Positions 10,718 to 19,772 of a stretch of DNA of 64,000 nucleotides are shown here, one piece after another; position 1 is the first letter of the stretch; the number at the start of each line of letters is the position of its first letter. The DNA comes from Branchinecta lynchi (Eukaryota > Arthropoda > Branchiopoda > Anostraca > Branchinectidae). The notes beneath the pieces are model-generated. The model worked only from the letters and a program-made list of their open reading frames with translations. It was not told the origin of the DNA and ran no database searches. The stretch is taken from assembly GCA_023053575.1 (NCBI GenBank), contig JAKZAP010000017.1:2797501-2861500 (forward strand). Reading direction: 5' to 3'. The translations under genes were made by a program, and so were the position numbers.

Positions 10718-10975
10718 TTACGTAGGAATCAATCTAGTGGTCATTGTGTCTGTTTCGGGACACTGGGTCACTAGGGTCTAGCAGTCTATTGTTCATTGCC
10801 GGGACCACGGGCTGTTAGTACCAGGGCTAAAACTAAAATTAATAAAACGATAGGGTTGTGAAGTGTTTTTGACGGAAAGTAATAGAAAACGTATAATTTG
10901 TCCGTCAGTAATGTAAAATAAACGTTGTCCTGAATTCGAAATTCTGTTTGATGCTAAAATGGAAGCATCTTAGTT

Positions 10976-11158
10976 TGGTCCTATAATGTGTATTGGTGGA
11001 ATCACGCTACCACTTTCATTCATATTCCTTTGATTTAAAGTGGCTTTTATCCGCTTGACTTAATCTCTTTCATTACTTCAACGGATATCATATTTTGCAG
11101 CGGCGAATATATTATATTATTATTTTATTTCCACCACACACATTATAATGGAGGACCA
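10976..11158. mobile_element. Small terminal-inverted-repeat element (MITE-like)
   Basis: The left end TGGTCCTATAATGTGTATTG continues to GTGGAA at 11001; the right end TTCCACCACACACATTATAA continues to GGACCA at 11158. They are inverted copies over about 26 bp with one 4-bp indel and two substitutions. The 127-bp interior is AT-rich and non-coding. The 183-bp size and ends suggest a non-autonomous DNA transposon, but no target-site duplication is clear. Confidence 0.55.
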
Positions 11159-11233
11159 TCCTTTCGACTTTTTTGTGTAAAAACTTCCGTTTAGGTCATG
11201 CATGAATTAACACTATGTAAATTATTTTTCCAG

Positions 11234-11568
11234 TACCCGACACCGATAACGAATGTAAAGAAGAGGAGTATCTTGTCTGCTACAAGGGCAGGCAGATGGT
11301 CGCTGCAGATGTCCAAGAGGCGGTGTTACTGTGTGTGAGGCTGTACCGCCTGACAAATGGAAAGGTGGACTGGCAGAAACCTTTTCGATCGCTGGGACGC
11401 GCTCGAGGTTGAGGAGGAAGAGGTTTACTGAGATGTTTGCTGAACCAGACGATACTGCCACAAACGCTCCTGCTGCCCTGCCGCCCATAGTGCCTGCAAC
11501 CAGCTACTATAACTCACACTGCCAGACCCCCTCACTGCCCCCACAGAAGCTGAACCAGCCGTCAACAG
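11234..11568 (+). pseudogene. Repeated unknown gene family, copy 1, exon D
   Basis: Starts after the acceptor ATTTTTCCAG (to 11233) and ends at CAACAG before GTAAGT (11569). The frame reads CYKGRQMVAADVQEAVLLCV then RLYRLTNGKVDWQKPF, and after a shift MFAEPDDTATNAPAALPPIV. The second part aligns with LFAEAGDTATNKPTALPPIA of copy 2 (25858-25950) and the first with the CVRLYRMANGKVDW string at 27.4-27.9 kb. A stop and frame change near 11430 show decay. Product unknown; the Pro/Ala-rich tail is low complexity. Confidence 0.45.
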
Positions 11569-13280
11569 GTAAGTTTGATTTTTTGTCAAGCAATATCTGT
11601 TAATGCAATACAAATATCCTATGGTGTGTCCTACCGTGTAACGCCTAAGGCAGCCTAACTTGCAGTTTCCAGACTACTCACCGTTGCATATACTACAAAA
11701 TCTTTCCGTTCATTCAAAACTTCCAAACATTGGAATGTGTTTTCCTATGATACATATTTTACCATTTATATATATATATATCTATATATGGGGGTTAGTC
11801 TTGTAGCCGTCTAAGACAAGCAAATCCACCCAGCTTCAAATGGGTACTTGGAGAAATCTGGGGAAGGTGACAGGAAGGGTATGTGGAAATTTTGCCTGTC
11901 AAGGCTGGTGCTTTGGTGCTGAGGGACCAGCCATGATTAGTTTGGAAGCAGTCATTTTCCCGCTCCGGCCATCGTGGTCAAAGTGGAGTGAGCGAGAATC
12001 CCAAATCTTAAGGTATTTACAGCTTTTGAATGGGTGATCGGATCTTAACGAAAAAATACCAGGAAATAGTATGGGTACCCCCCCCCCCCCCCAAAAAAAA
12101 AAAACACGACAATCCGTCAATAGATGGCAAAAACTCTCTTCAACCTCACCACGGTCAATATCACATATGATTCATTAAAGATTTTTGCAATATTTGCAAG
12201 CACAACCCAATTATTATGTGTTCCATTTAGGAGCTTTCGCTCTTGGTTTGGAAGGGATGCACTCGTTTCTGTCTTTTCCCTCAGTAAGATATTTCATTGA
12301 TTATGATAAAGACTGAAATTACTACGAGACGAGCAGGTAGCGACGGGCGGATAACCACGATCTGGAACGTCCCCAGGCGAGTAGAACTGTACAGATTTTT
12401 AAATTCAAGGGGATTTATTTCCGTTTCTGGAGAGACGAGCATCTGCAATTACTTCTGCCGTTCACCTGGAGGACTAGAGCCTTCAAACGGGCGCACCTAG
12501 GCCTTCTGGCCGGAGATTGAAAGAGACTTCGCGATGCTGGTGGCTTCTTGTCCGTGTGACTGAATAAAGATTCACCCGATTTGTGCTAATCAGTTGATAG
12601 AGTTACGAGAAAAAAATACCTATTATTCGTCTTAAAAATTGCAATTTTCATGGGCTGGTAGCTTAGACCCAGTAGACGCTAGCATGTGCAACAGAAAAAG
12701 CAGTGATCATGCTTCCGCTTGTAGTTAACGGGAATAGGAGGTACTGCTACTTTTCCCAAAGTTCGGAAAGGTTTGAAAGTCAACTGTAGCTACGTTTCCT
12801 TTCCGGGCCACGGTACCGAGAGCAAGGGCTCTGGAATACCAAGTGGTGAAAATGAATGGACTTCACAGCGAAATGAAATCGAAATTACGGAATTATAATT
12901 ATATAGTTAAAATTTACTCTGGGTTTCTAGAGACAGTTTTCCAAAGGGAAAAAATCCAATCTAGAAAATACCCCCATCCAATCTAGAAAATACAGTGAAA
13001 CTTCAGTGATGAATCAGCGATCGTCTGAATAACACCTTAGGGTGCGTGCCGCTTGCTCCGGAATAAATTAGTGTTTGATGCATGAAATTAATTGAAATGC
13101 AATTCTCGGATTAGATTAACCGCCTTGCTGGCTGTTGGTGAGTTGCAGATTGATGGAAATGTTAGTGCTATCTCTGTCTTCCAAGGTTAGTTCTGTGGAT
13201 CAAGCTTCGCTGAAGTAAGATAATACTTCACAAAATAAAGTGCAATCGGTTGAGGCTTACCCAGTCTGTTCCTAGAGAAG
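11569..13280. other. No gene; AT repeat, poly-C/poly-A run and dispersed-repeat-like DNA
   Basis: An alternating TA tract lies at 11766-11788. A run of 16 C followed by 12 A lies at about 12079-12104. 12956-12998 holds a 22-bp tandem duplication (ATCCAATCTAGAAAATACCC unit). 11790-12040 resembles a dispersed repeat but no poly-A tail or tRNA-like head was confirmed. No open frame is convincing. Confidence 0.4.
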
Positions 13281-13878
13281 ATGCAAGTCGGTCGGATACG
13301 ACAGTTACGTCATTTCAAAGAAATATTGTTAGTTTTCAAGGGCAAGCTTAGTGCGGTTACAGGTGCAGCTGAGTCATATACTTTTGAGCATACTGAAGCT
13401 TGTGGTCACATCCGGTGGCTTGATGTCACTCGAATACAGGCATACCGAGAAAAATCTCATTGTTTGGAATGCTCCGTACGATGATTCAATCCAGGCGATT
13501 TGTACTGAATTTTAAAACTTTCCCCCGTTCCGGCATTTTCTGTGATCTTACGACAAGGAACGTAAGCTTTTGTTGGTGTTGTTGGTTCTCATGATACTAA
13601 GGTTTGGACTCTGAAGATCGGTAAGAAACTTAGAGGAAAAATCTTATATAGCATTAAGGAAATTTCTGTGAGTGATGAAGGCCCTTCATCTGTTCGTGCA
13701 GATATAAACGGGTTCTTTGAACAGAAGTCTAAGCTCCCTGTTGTTGGTATTTTGTCTTGGGTGTTAAACTCTTTTCCACCTATATCCAGGTTGACCGTGG
13801 CAATGGAAATCCTGTAAGATACGGTGTTGCAGAACTTACCCCGGAACTGTGCGAGCTAGCATCAATGGCTGTCGGATA
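13281..13878 (+). pseudogene. Unidentified decayed reading frame
   Basis: Two blocks look coding. 13281-13484 encodes 67 residues (starting MQVGRIRQLRHFKEILLVFK). 13609-13818 is open in one frame (VWTLKIGKKLRGKILYSIKE and SSVRADINGFFEQKSKLPVV), then 13788-13878 continues in another frame as VDRGNGNPVRYGVAELTPEL before a stop. I recognise no family. Codon-like structure and shared direction suggest one broken gene or element ORF. Confidence 0.3.
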
Positions 13879-14470
13879 ACGGCTCGGATAATCGACGCAA
13901 AATATGCAATATATGCGAGTTAACAAATTGAAATTGAAGTATACGAAATCTTATATTTTAATAAATGGTGGAAGTTCCGAGTTTTTGTCCTTGGATAACT
14001 GATTTAAAAGTTAATAGCCAGACAATGAAACATAGTGCAAATAATGGTTACCTTCGAGTTATTACTGATGAATGTTTAAAGTCCAAAAATCATAATACAT
14101 TAGCTAGGAATGTGGAAATTAGCCGAAAACTTCAACAGATTTTTCCTTATAATATATTAAGAATGATATATATTTTCAATTGTACATCCGAAGCTGTAAT
14201 ATTATGGAATACGATGCAAGAAGAAAATTAAGTGGAATAAGTCAGAGAGACAAAGAAACGCTTGGCAAAGTAAAATTGTGATTTTCTGTCCGCCAAGGAC
14301 CGCAAAGCACTTATTGATAACTTATGTGGTGACTCAAAGTCGGCGATAACTGAGCTTAGTTACTGACTGACTGAGTTGCAGAACTTGATAACTAACTGTA
14401 CCGAACTCTCTCGTATCAGCAAAACCAGGTCCTACAAGCTGCAGTTTTCTCGTCGAGAAGACTTATTAGC
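13879..14470. other. No recognised gene
   Basis: An 88-codon frame at 13965-14231 has no recognisable motif and an AT-rich composition. Nothing further is supported. Confidence 0.3.
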
Positions 14471-14880
14471 AGCCATTTCCTCATCAGTGATAATCAAGTA
14501 TGAGCATCAACGAGAACAAGACTGAGTTCCTGGTGTTCAATCGACGCTCACATTGCCCGACAAATATTATGTTGGGTGAACACCAAGCACAAGATACACT
14601 GACGTATCTCGGTGTGCCGATTGGATTAAATCTTCGCACTACGCGTCAGCTGCTGAAATAATTTTTTGCTAGTAAATCGAGGAAAGCGTACAGTTTACTA
14701 GGTGCATCAAGTGTTTCGACAAGTATGCGAAATATTTGCTACGGCTGCCTCTCTGGACTATGAACAGCTCCCTATCCTTGCGACACGGAGTTGATAGTCC
14801 AGTATCCGCGGTGCAAAAAAGAAACGAGAGACATCGGAAGCAGCGTATTGGTGTAATCACCTTCGAAATAGTCCTTCATT
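14471..14880 (+). pseudogene. LINE reverse transcriptase thumb fragment
   Basis: A plus frame reads MSINENKTEFLVFNRRSHCP, then DTLTYLGVPIGLNLRTTRQL, a stop, and SKSRKAYSLLGASS. The NKTEFLVF and TYLGVPIG strings are motifs D and E at the palm-thumb junction of LINE RTs. The RTTRQL..F...SRKAYSLL string closely parallels RATRSLLKTFLRHKARKAYG at 44.2 kb, so both copies belong to one family. 5' and 3' parts are missing here. Stops within 14600-14700 make it dead. Confidence 0.55.
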
Positions 14881-15188
14881 GACCGTGTGTCTGACCTTGT
14901 ATGAAATTGCCATTATTTGTTCTATTTATATTCGTGAGAAGCTAATCGTTTCTTTTCCTTACAAACATTACAATGAAGTCCTAGCTCACTGCTTTTCTTA
15001 GTATTTTTCCCGAGCGTCATCTTGTTATTAACACGGAGCTGGTAGTTCGCAGCCAGTCCGTAGGCCGCTATTGTAACTAGTACATCGAGATTCAGCATTA
15101 GACATGTTCGGCCTTAGTATGTGAAGGATTATCGACTGAGTTAAGGTCATGTAGCGTTATACTTGGTTTACGTGGCATGTAAAAAGTT
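14881..15188. other. No recognised gene
   Basis: Non-coding by eye; nothing repeated elsewhere in the window was noticed. Confidence 0.3.
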
Positions 15189-15594
15189 CCGTGTTTTGCT
15201 GCATATGAATTCGATGCTATTGTTCTGAGGGTAACTAGTCCCCTACAGGTTCGCCTCTGGGCATTAAAGGTTTTCTTTTTTATTTTAATACACCCTTCAT
15301 TCATTCATCTCGAAGAATGGAGGCGTAATAGAAAAGCTTTTTCTTTTCCAATTGTCGTTGCCTACGTAAGTCCGGAGTCTTCTAAAGTTGATCTTGTCTT
15401 AATTACTCGAATTCCTTGTCCTGATACACCACCAAGATTATTGATTTATCCAGGTACCACACAAATCTGTGCAAAATTAGTTGGGATCCTAGATCTGAAA
15501 AGGGCAATTCAAAAGATGATGTCGTTAGTGCTGTCAAGACCATCGCATGTGTCTCCGACAGTCTTTCTAACAGCCCACCTGTAAGCAATTCTTA
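15189..15594 (+). other. Unidentified open frame without ATG, about 133 codons
   Basis: The frame opens after a TAA near 15187 and runs to a stop near 15590 with no in-frame ATG near its start. It contains FDAIVLRVTSPLQVRLWALK, LEEWRRNRKAFSFPIVVAYV and SSKVDLVLITRIPCPDTPPR. A second frame over 15480-15594 (SKDDVVSAVKTIACVSDSLS) looks better than the first there, which suggests a frameshift near 15450. No family was recognised. It could be part of an old element or viral-type structural protein; that is speculation. Confidence 0.3.
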
Positions 15595-16381
15595 GGTTTT
15601 TTGGGGATCGGACCTTGGATGACGAGGCTTGTTATCCTCCCTAACCAGCCCTGAAAGGACAGTGTTCTAAACTAAATAGCATGTGTCATCATAGATCCAC
15701 TTACTCAAAGTGGGGATAGGGGTTCGCATTTGCTTATTTATTAGATTCGTTGTTGCGGTTCCTCATCCTCAAAACATGGAGCTGTCGAGTTCTTGATTTG
15801 GACAATGACCGGTATTTCAGTAACGAAGTTTTCCGGTCGGTGTTTGAGATTATTGGAATTCACCAAGGTCTACACCAGCTTACTCATCAAGCGCTAGCCG
15901 CACAGACCGGGCAAATCGCGATATCAAAAGTACGTTATTCAAGGTAATTCGAGCCAAACAAGGTCGTTGTTTTGAAAACAGTTGAAAACAACAATTTTAT
16001 TTTAAGCTTAATCTACCCGCGATTTACAACTTCGGGGAAGGAAACAAACCTGTAATAAATAACTTAAGCTTCTACCGACTATAAATATCTTAATAAAGTA
16101 AATAATCTTCATATACCACTATAATGAAAAAACTAGTCCTGAGAAATAATTTTTGAAATGGGCGCTGTTTTTGCTGAACGATTGGGGCGATGACAGGAAA
16201 GGGTTTTTACTGTATTTTGATCAACTTCGGTTTTGTTATTAATAAAGGACTGAAAACTTAAATATTATTTCATTAATAACCTCGTTCCAGGTTTCTATTA
16301 TGGATCTTTTATGGATCTATTATGGTTTCTATTAATAATCACTGCACGGAAAAACTAGTGCTGAGATTTAATTTTAATTAA
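15595..16381. other. No recognised gene
   Basis: AT-rich. 16288-16330 holds a small duplication around TCTATTATGGATC. No domain seen. Confidence 0.35.
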
Positions 16382-16612
16382 CGAGAAACTGACCACGCCA
16401 TCTCCGACGGACACCGTCATAACGATACTTTCAAATCTGCACTTGCGGAACATATTTTCGAAAACGTATCCCATTCGGTATATTCTGAAAAAGCCCAAAT
16501 TCTTGCGATGTGCACCGGACTCCATCAAATTATTCGAGAAGCCGTTGAGATAAAGAACAAGACCAAAGGTTTCGATGAATCCCAAAAATCTAACATTTTA
16601 TTCAAACAATTT
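16382..16612 (+). pseudogene. Penelope-like element C-terminal region (tentative)
   Basis: The plus frame reads ALAEHIFENVSHSVYSEKAQ and IIREAVEIKNKTKG. The order AEH...H....KA.IL.......REA.EI resembles the conserved helical segment after the GIY-YIG core in Penelope-like retroelement endonucleases. The GIY-YIG motif itself is not visible, and the frame stops soon after. A short DNA match (AACAAGACCAAAGGTKTCGATGAA) occurs again near 39200. Family assignment is by pattern only. Confidence 0.45.
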
Positions 16613-16883
16613 TCGTTCGTTATGTTCAAGTTATTTTCATGTCAGATTTCTCCTTATATTTTCTTTTTGTTCCCTCGTATCACTCTATGAATTTTCTGTT
16701 CGCCATGTGAGTGTGTGCCGCGCCACCGACTGTGAAATTTCTGTCCCGCTTTTCCTCCCACATTTTCAGGAATTTGCTCAGTCAGTTTTTTTTCGCGCCA
16801 CAGACTGCGAATCCTGCAAATCGTCACCGAATCTATCTGAAATCTCTGGAAGTAAATTTTCTGTCATGACTTTTCCTCCCGGC

Positions 16884-17325
16884 AAACTGTAGCGAAAGAA
16901 GAAGCGATGATGTTGAGGTTCCATCGTCTCCAAGCGTTACAGCGCCACCGATGGGACAACTTACACCGCCAACGGAGCCTATAGCGCCGCCGACGACCCC
17001 GACAGTTATTATTACGCCGCCAATCTTGCACGTCACGCCGCCGATGCCGCCAATTGTGGGAGAAACACCGTCGACGCAACCAATACTCGAGAATGCTATG
17101 CCACCTATGACACGCACGGCTTACCATCCGTGTCCGCACTCCTCACCCGGCGCCCAGACTCATGCTCCTGCCTCCCCCCCACGGGTCGAGCTTACCCTTC
17201 CAGCCCTCCGAAAATCCAACCGCCTGCGCAGACCACCAGATCGGTATAAGTCTGCCAACTTCCGTACCGCACCACGGCCCCGCCCACACGATGTGTCACG
17301 ACCTAAAGCCACCAAACCAACTTAA
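16884..17325 (+). pseudogene. LTR-retrotransposon pol C-terminal tail, Pro-rich
   Basis: An open frame reads PPMGQLTPPTEPIAPPTTPT, with many Pro and Thr, and ends with LRKSNRLRRPPDRYKSANF before a stop. The basic RRSxRxRRPPDRY motif after a Pro-rich stretch is typical of the extreme C-terminus of gypsy-type pol. Upstream integrase was not found, so only the tail remains. Downstream DNA to about 17470 may be the 3' untranslated part. Confidence 0.45.
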
Positions 17326-17470
17326 CCGCAACAACCAACTAAGAAAAGAAGAACCTAGTCTACTACATATCCTCACTCCATCACTAGTCAAATCAACTTC
17401 ATCAACACATCCATCAATCCGTATCACCTGGGCTGGACACCATGCTCGCCAAGTGACAATAAATATTTAG

Positions 17471-17920
17471 GTGCACTGTCAGAAGGTAGACAACATTTTT
17501 TTATGGTTGAGACACTTTTTACGTAACAAAAACGTCTCTTTTTGTTAATAAGTCGATTATTCGAACTTTTTTTTTGCGACTTTTTGTGACGTTTTTTAAA
17601 AAGTGTCTCAGTTTTTTTTTTTTTCTTAGCTTTTTTCAAAGTTTTAAAACAACAGAATGCTTGTTCGGATGTTGAACTCCCGTCATGATCTTGATCTCAT
17701 GGGTACAACACTTTTTCTTGCATTAACGTTTTTCCGAGACGTTTTTTCTTCAAAAACAACGCATTTTCTTGAATTAACATTTTTCCGAGACAACGTTTTT
17801 TTAAAACTGCAACATTTCTCAAACAAAAACGTGTGACATTTTTTTTATTAAAGTTTTTCGTAAAAAAAACGTTTTTCACAATGTAACTCCGCATGTAAAT
17901 AATTTCGTATAAAAGTTGTA
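17471..17920. repeat. AT-rich region of diverged ACGTTTTT-type repeats
   Basis: Strings such as TTAACGTTTTTCCGAGAC (17719) and TTAACATTTTTCCGAGAC (17775) recur with about 56-bp spacing, with many poly-T runs. Minus-strand open frames here are produced by the repeat and contain only Lys/Phe/Leu-rich peptides. It sits just upstream of the DIRS-like element. Confidence 0.45.
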
Positions 17921-17979
17921 AACAGGACATTTGAGCTAACCGAAACTTTTCTTTACGCCTCGATAATACTTTGACGATG

Positions 17980-18026
17980 GATTAAGTAACTGCGGCTTTA
18001 CGACAATAGGCCGGACTCGGAGAGAG
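17980..18026 (+). repeat. Left candidate terminal repeat of the DIRS-like element
   Basis: Aligns with 22003-22044 over about 42 positions with one 5-bp indel and a handful of substitutions. Confidence 0.45.
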
Positions 18027-18103
18027 CGGACGGGGGTATACCTCTTCAGTCGGTGGTTGAACGCCTTTGAGTTAAGGACTCGCGCGAATTTGTGACAACA
18101 AAA

Positions 18104-18439
18104 ATGGATGTGGGAAGAATTGTGTTAAAGATGATGGGGACTGATTTTGGAACAGGATTTGTGTATGAAGTTTTGCAAGGGACGTCAGTGGTTGACGTCC
18201 CAAGAGGTGAACTCTTGAATTTCATTACGTCTAAGCTGGACGTATCAGAAACCGATTTAGCGGTGCTGCTAAGGGAGGACCCTGTTTCCCCTAGTACGTT
18301 GGCCAAGTTGGCTAACGTAATCATCGCTTCGGCAGTCCCTTCACAGGCTGCTCCCGTGGCGGCACAGTCGGCGGCAGCCCAAGGTCAGGATGGCAGAGCG
18401 ATTGCGTTGGGCTCGAGCCAGGCTACCGAGTCTGACCAG
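18104..18439 (+). CDS. DIRS-like gag, exon 1
   Basis: Starts at the first ATG (MDVGRIVLKMMGTDFG) and runs 112 codons to GAC CAG, where GTAAAT begins. The peptide is Ala/Val/Ser-rich at the end (AAPVAAQSAAAQGQDG). Unspliced, the frame would add only eight codons before a stop at 18461. Spliced to 18932 the frame is kept (phase 0) and continues into a coiled-coil-like segment and zinc knuckle. That is why I treat it as an exon. Role: structural protein that packages element RNA. Confidence 0.5.
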
Positions 18440-18931
18440 GTAAATATGAATTTGTATGGCTAAACAGGTATCGTGATTTGATCCGTGTGTGGAGGAGGAT
18501 AGTTAAATTCGGTGAGCTAGGAAGGACATGGCAGTCTGCCTTTTTCTCGGATTTTGTATGGCAGGGTCCGTATTCAGACCGTGCTGTGATAAGCTACCAT
18601 AAGGGAGTTTGTGAGACCACGTGGTATATTATTTGAAGTAAAAGTAGATGAATGAAAAAAAATAAAAATAAAATAAATAAAAATAAAATATAAAGAATGT
18701 TGGGAGTCATAAATTTCTGAAGGCGGAAAGTTAATAGGCTGGAGGTTGCCGGAAAACCCGATTTGTTGGATTGATCAGGCTGGAGGTTGCCGGAAAACCC
18801 GATTCGTTGAAGCAAATAGGCTGGAGGTTGCCGGAAAACCCGATTCGTTGGAGCGAATATGCTGGAGGTTGCCGTTGCTTTCAGCGACGCGGCGGGGGTC
18901 TTGAGATCGTTTTTGACGCAAATCTTTTTAG
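18440..18931 (+). other. Probable 492-bp intron within gag
   Basis: Bounded by CAG|GTAAAT and CAAATCTTTTTAG|ATGATT. It joins two open frames in the same phase. An alternative acceptor TTGCTTTCAG at 18882 would leave a TAG immediately before codon ATG 18932. The interior has many stops and a 41-bp tandem repeat. Introns have been reported in some DIRS-like elements. Confidence 0.45.
18737..18890 (+). repeat. 41-bp tandem repeat, four copies, inside the putative intron
   Basis: GGCTGGAGGTTGCCGGAAAA starts units at 18737, 18778 and 18819; a fourth, partial unit begins at 18860. Period is exactly 41 bp, with few differences between units. Confidence 0.85.
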
Positions 18932-19420
18932 ATGATTGATCGAATTGCAAGGCTGGAGAGCAAGCTTGCCGCCGCCAGGAGACCGTCGGCAGAATTAAAA
19001 GCGGACCTAATTGCGGAGGCGAAGAAGCCGAGGGACGAGTTTCGGCAGCATAGGGTTGTAACCCTGGCTTCGGAGTTGGCTCAGGCGATGGAGAAAGAGG
19101 TAGGCGGCGAGGAGGCTGCAAAATTATTTGATTACGCTGAGGCGGTGCGATCCGAGAAGGGGAGCCCGGGCCTTTCATCCTTAGTGATCGATTTATACGG
19201 AAGTGCGGCGGATAAGGAGATTGTGAAGGCGCTGGAGAAGTGCAGGAAGCGGTCGGGGGGGGGGGGGGGCACGCCACCTCATTTTGGCAAAAGGCCCTAC
19301 CGGCAGGCAGGTGCTTTGTCGTGTTTTCGGTGCGGGGAAACTGGACATTTTGCCCGTCAATGTACGGGCAACTCGGAAAGACCATCGGTTAAGCCCCCGA
19401 TGGCTGGGAGGAGAGATTGA
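18932..19420 (+). CDS. DIRS-like gag, exon 2 with CCHC zinc knuckle
   Basis: The frame encodes 162 residues. It opens with MIDRIARLESKLAAARRPSA, a short heptad-like helical region, followed by a charged helical domain. A Gly run (poly-G at 19256-19269) precedes CFRCGETGHFARQC, a C-x2-C-x4-H-x4-C knuckle near residue 135, then a basic tail and a stop. The knuckle would bind element RNA. The poly-G run is slippage-prone. The RT frame follows after about 350 bp. Confidence 0.65.
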   Translation: MIDRIARLESKLAAARRPSAELKADLIAEAKKPRDEFRQHRVVTLASELAQAMEKEVGGEEAAKLFDYAEAVRSEKGSPGLSSLVIDLYGSAADKEIVKALEKCRKRSGGGGGTPPHFGKRPYRQAGALSCFRCGETGHFARQCTGNSERPSVKPPMAGRRD

Positions 19421-19772
19421 AATTCCTAGTTGTTGTGTCTAATAGTTGACTAATAAATGTTATCTGATGTAAGATAAAAGTTTTTGACAATTCTATCCCT
19501 TGTGGGTCGTCAAGCAAACGGTGTTAATTAATGTCAATGAACCAACATTTAAAGGTCCCTTTGGGTTTTCACTTTCTTTTCGGACCGCAGCTGGCTACCC
19601 AGAAAGGGTATAGTTTGTTTGTTTATTTGAGTTCATTGGCTCGATCTTCGGAGCAAAGGGTGACTGCAGCTGGTTTCACAAAGGGGTATGGTTTGTTTGT
19701 TTGTTTTCAGGTTCGTTGGCCTCAGTGAGGGTGCAAAGGGTTAAAACTTTTACTAATTAGGGTATATTTTAG
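19421..19772 (+). other. Gag-pol spacer, no gene
   Basis: Contains two related 60-90 bp blocks, each with AGCTGGYT..C.AAAGGGTATRGTTTGTTTG (near 19590 and 19670). It ends in GGGTATATTTTAG, an acceptor-like sequence directly before the RT frame. No tyrosine recombinase coding is present. Confidence 0.45.

Noticed and set aside
17424..17930. Lys-rich minus-strand frames
   Set aside because: Produced by poly-T/ACGTTTTT repeats; low complexity and no start context.
18594..19385. 263-codon minus-strand frame over gag
   Set aside because: Pro-rich shadow of the gag exon and of the 41-bp repeats.
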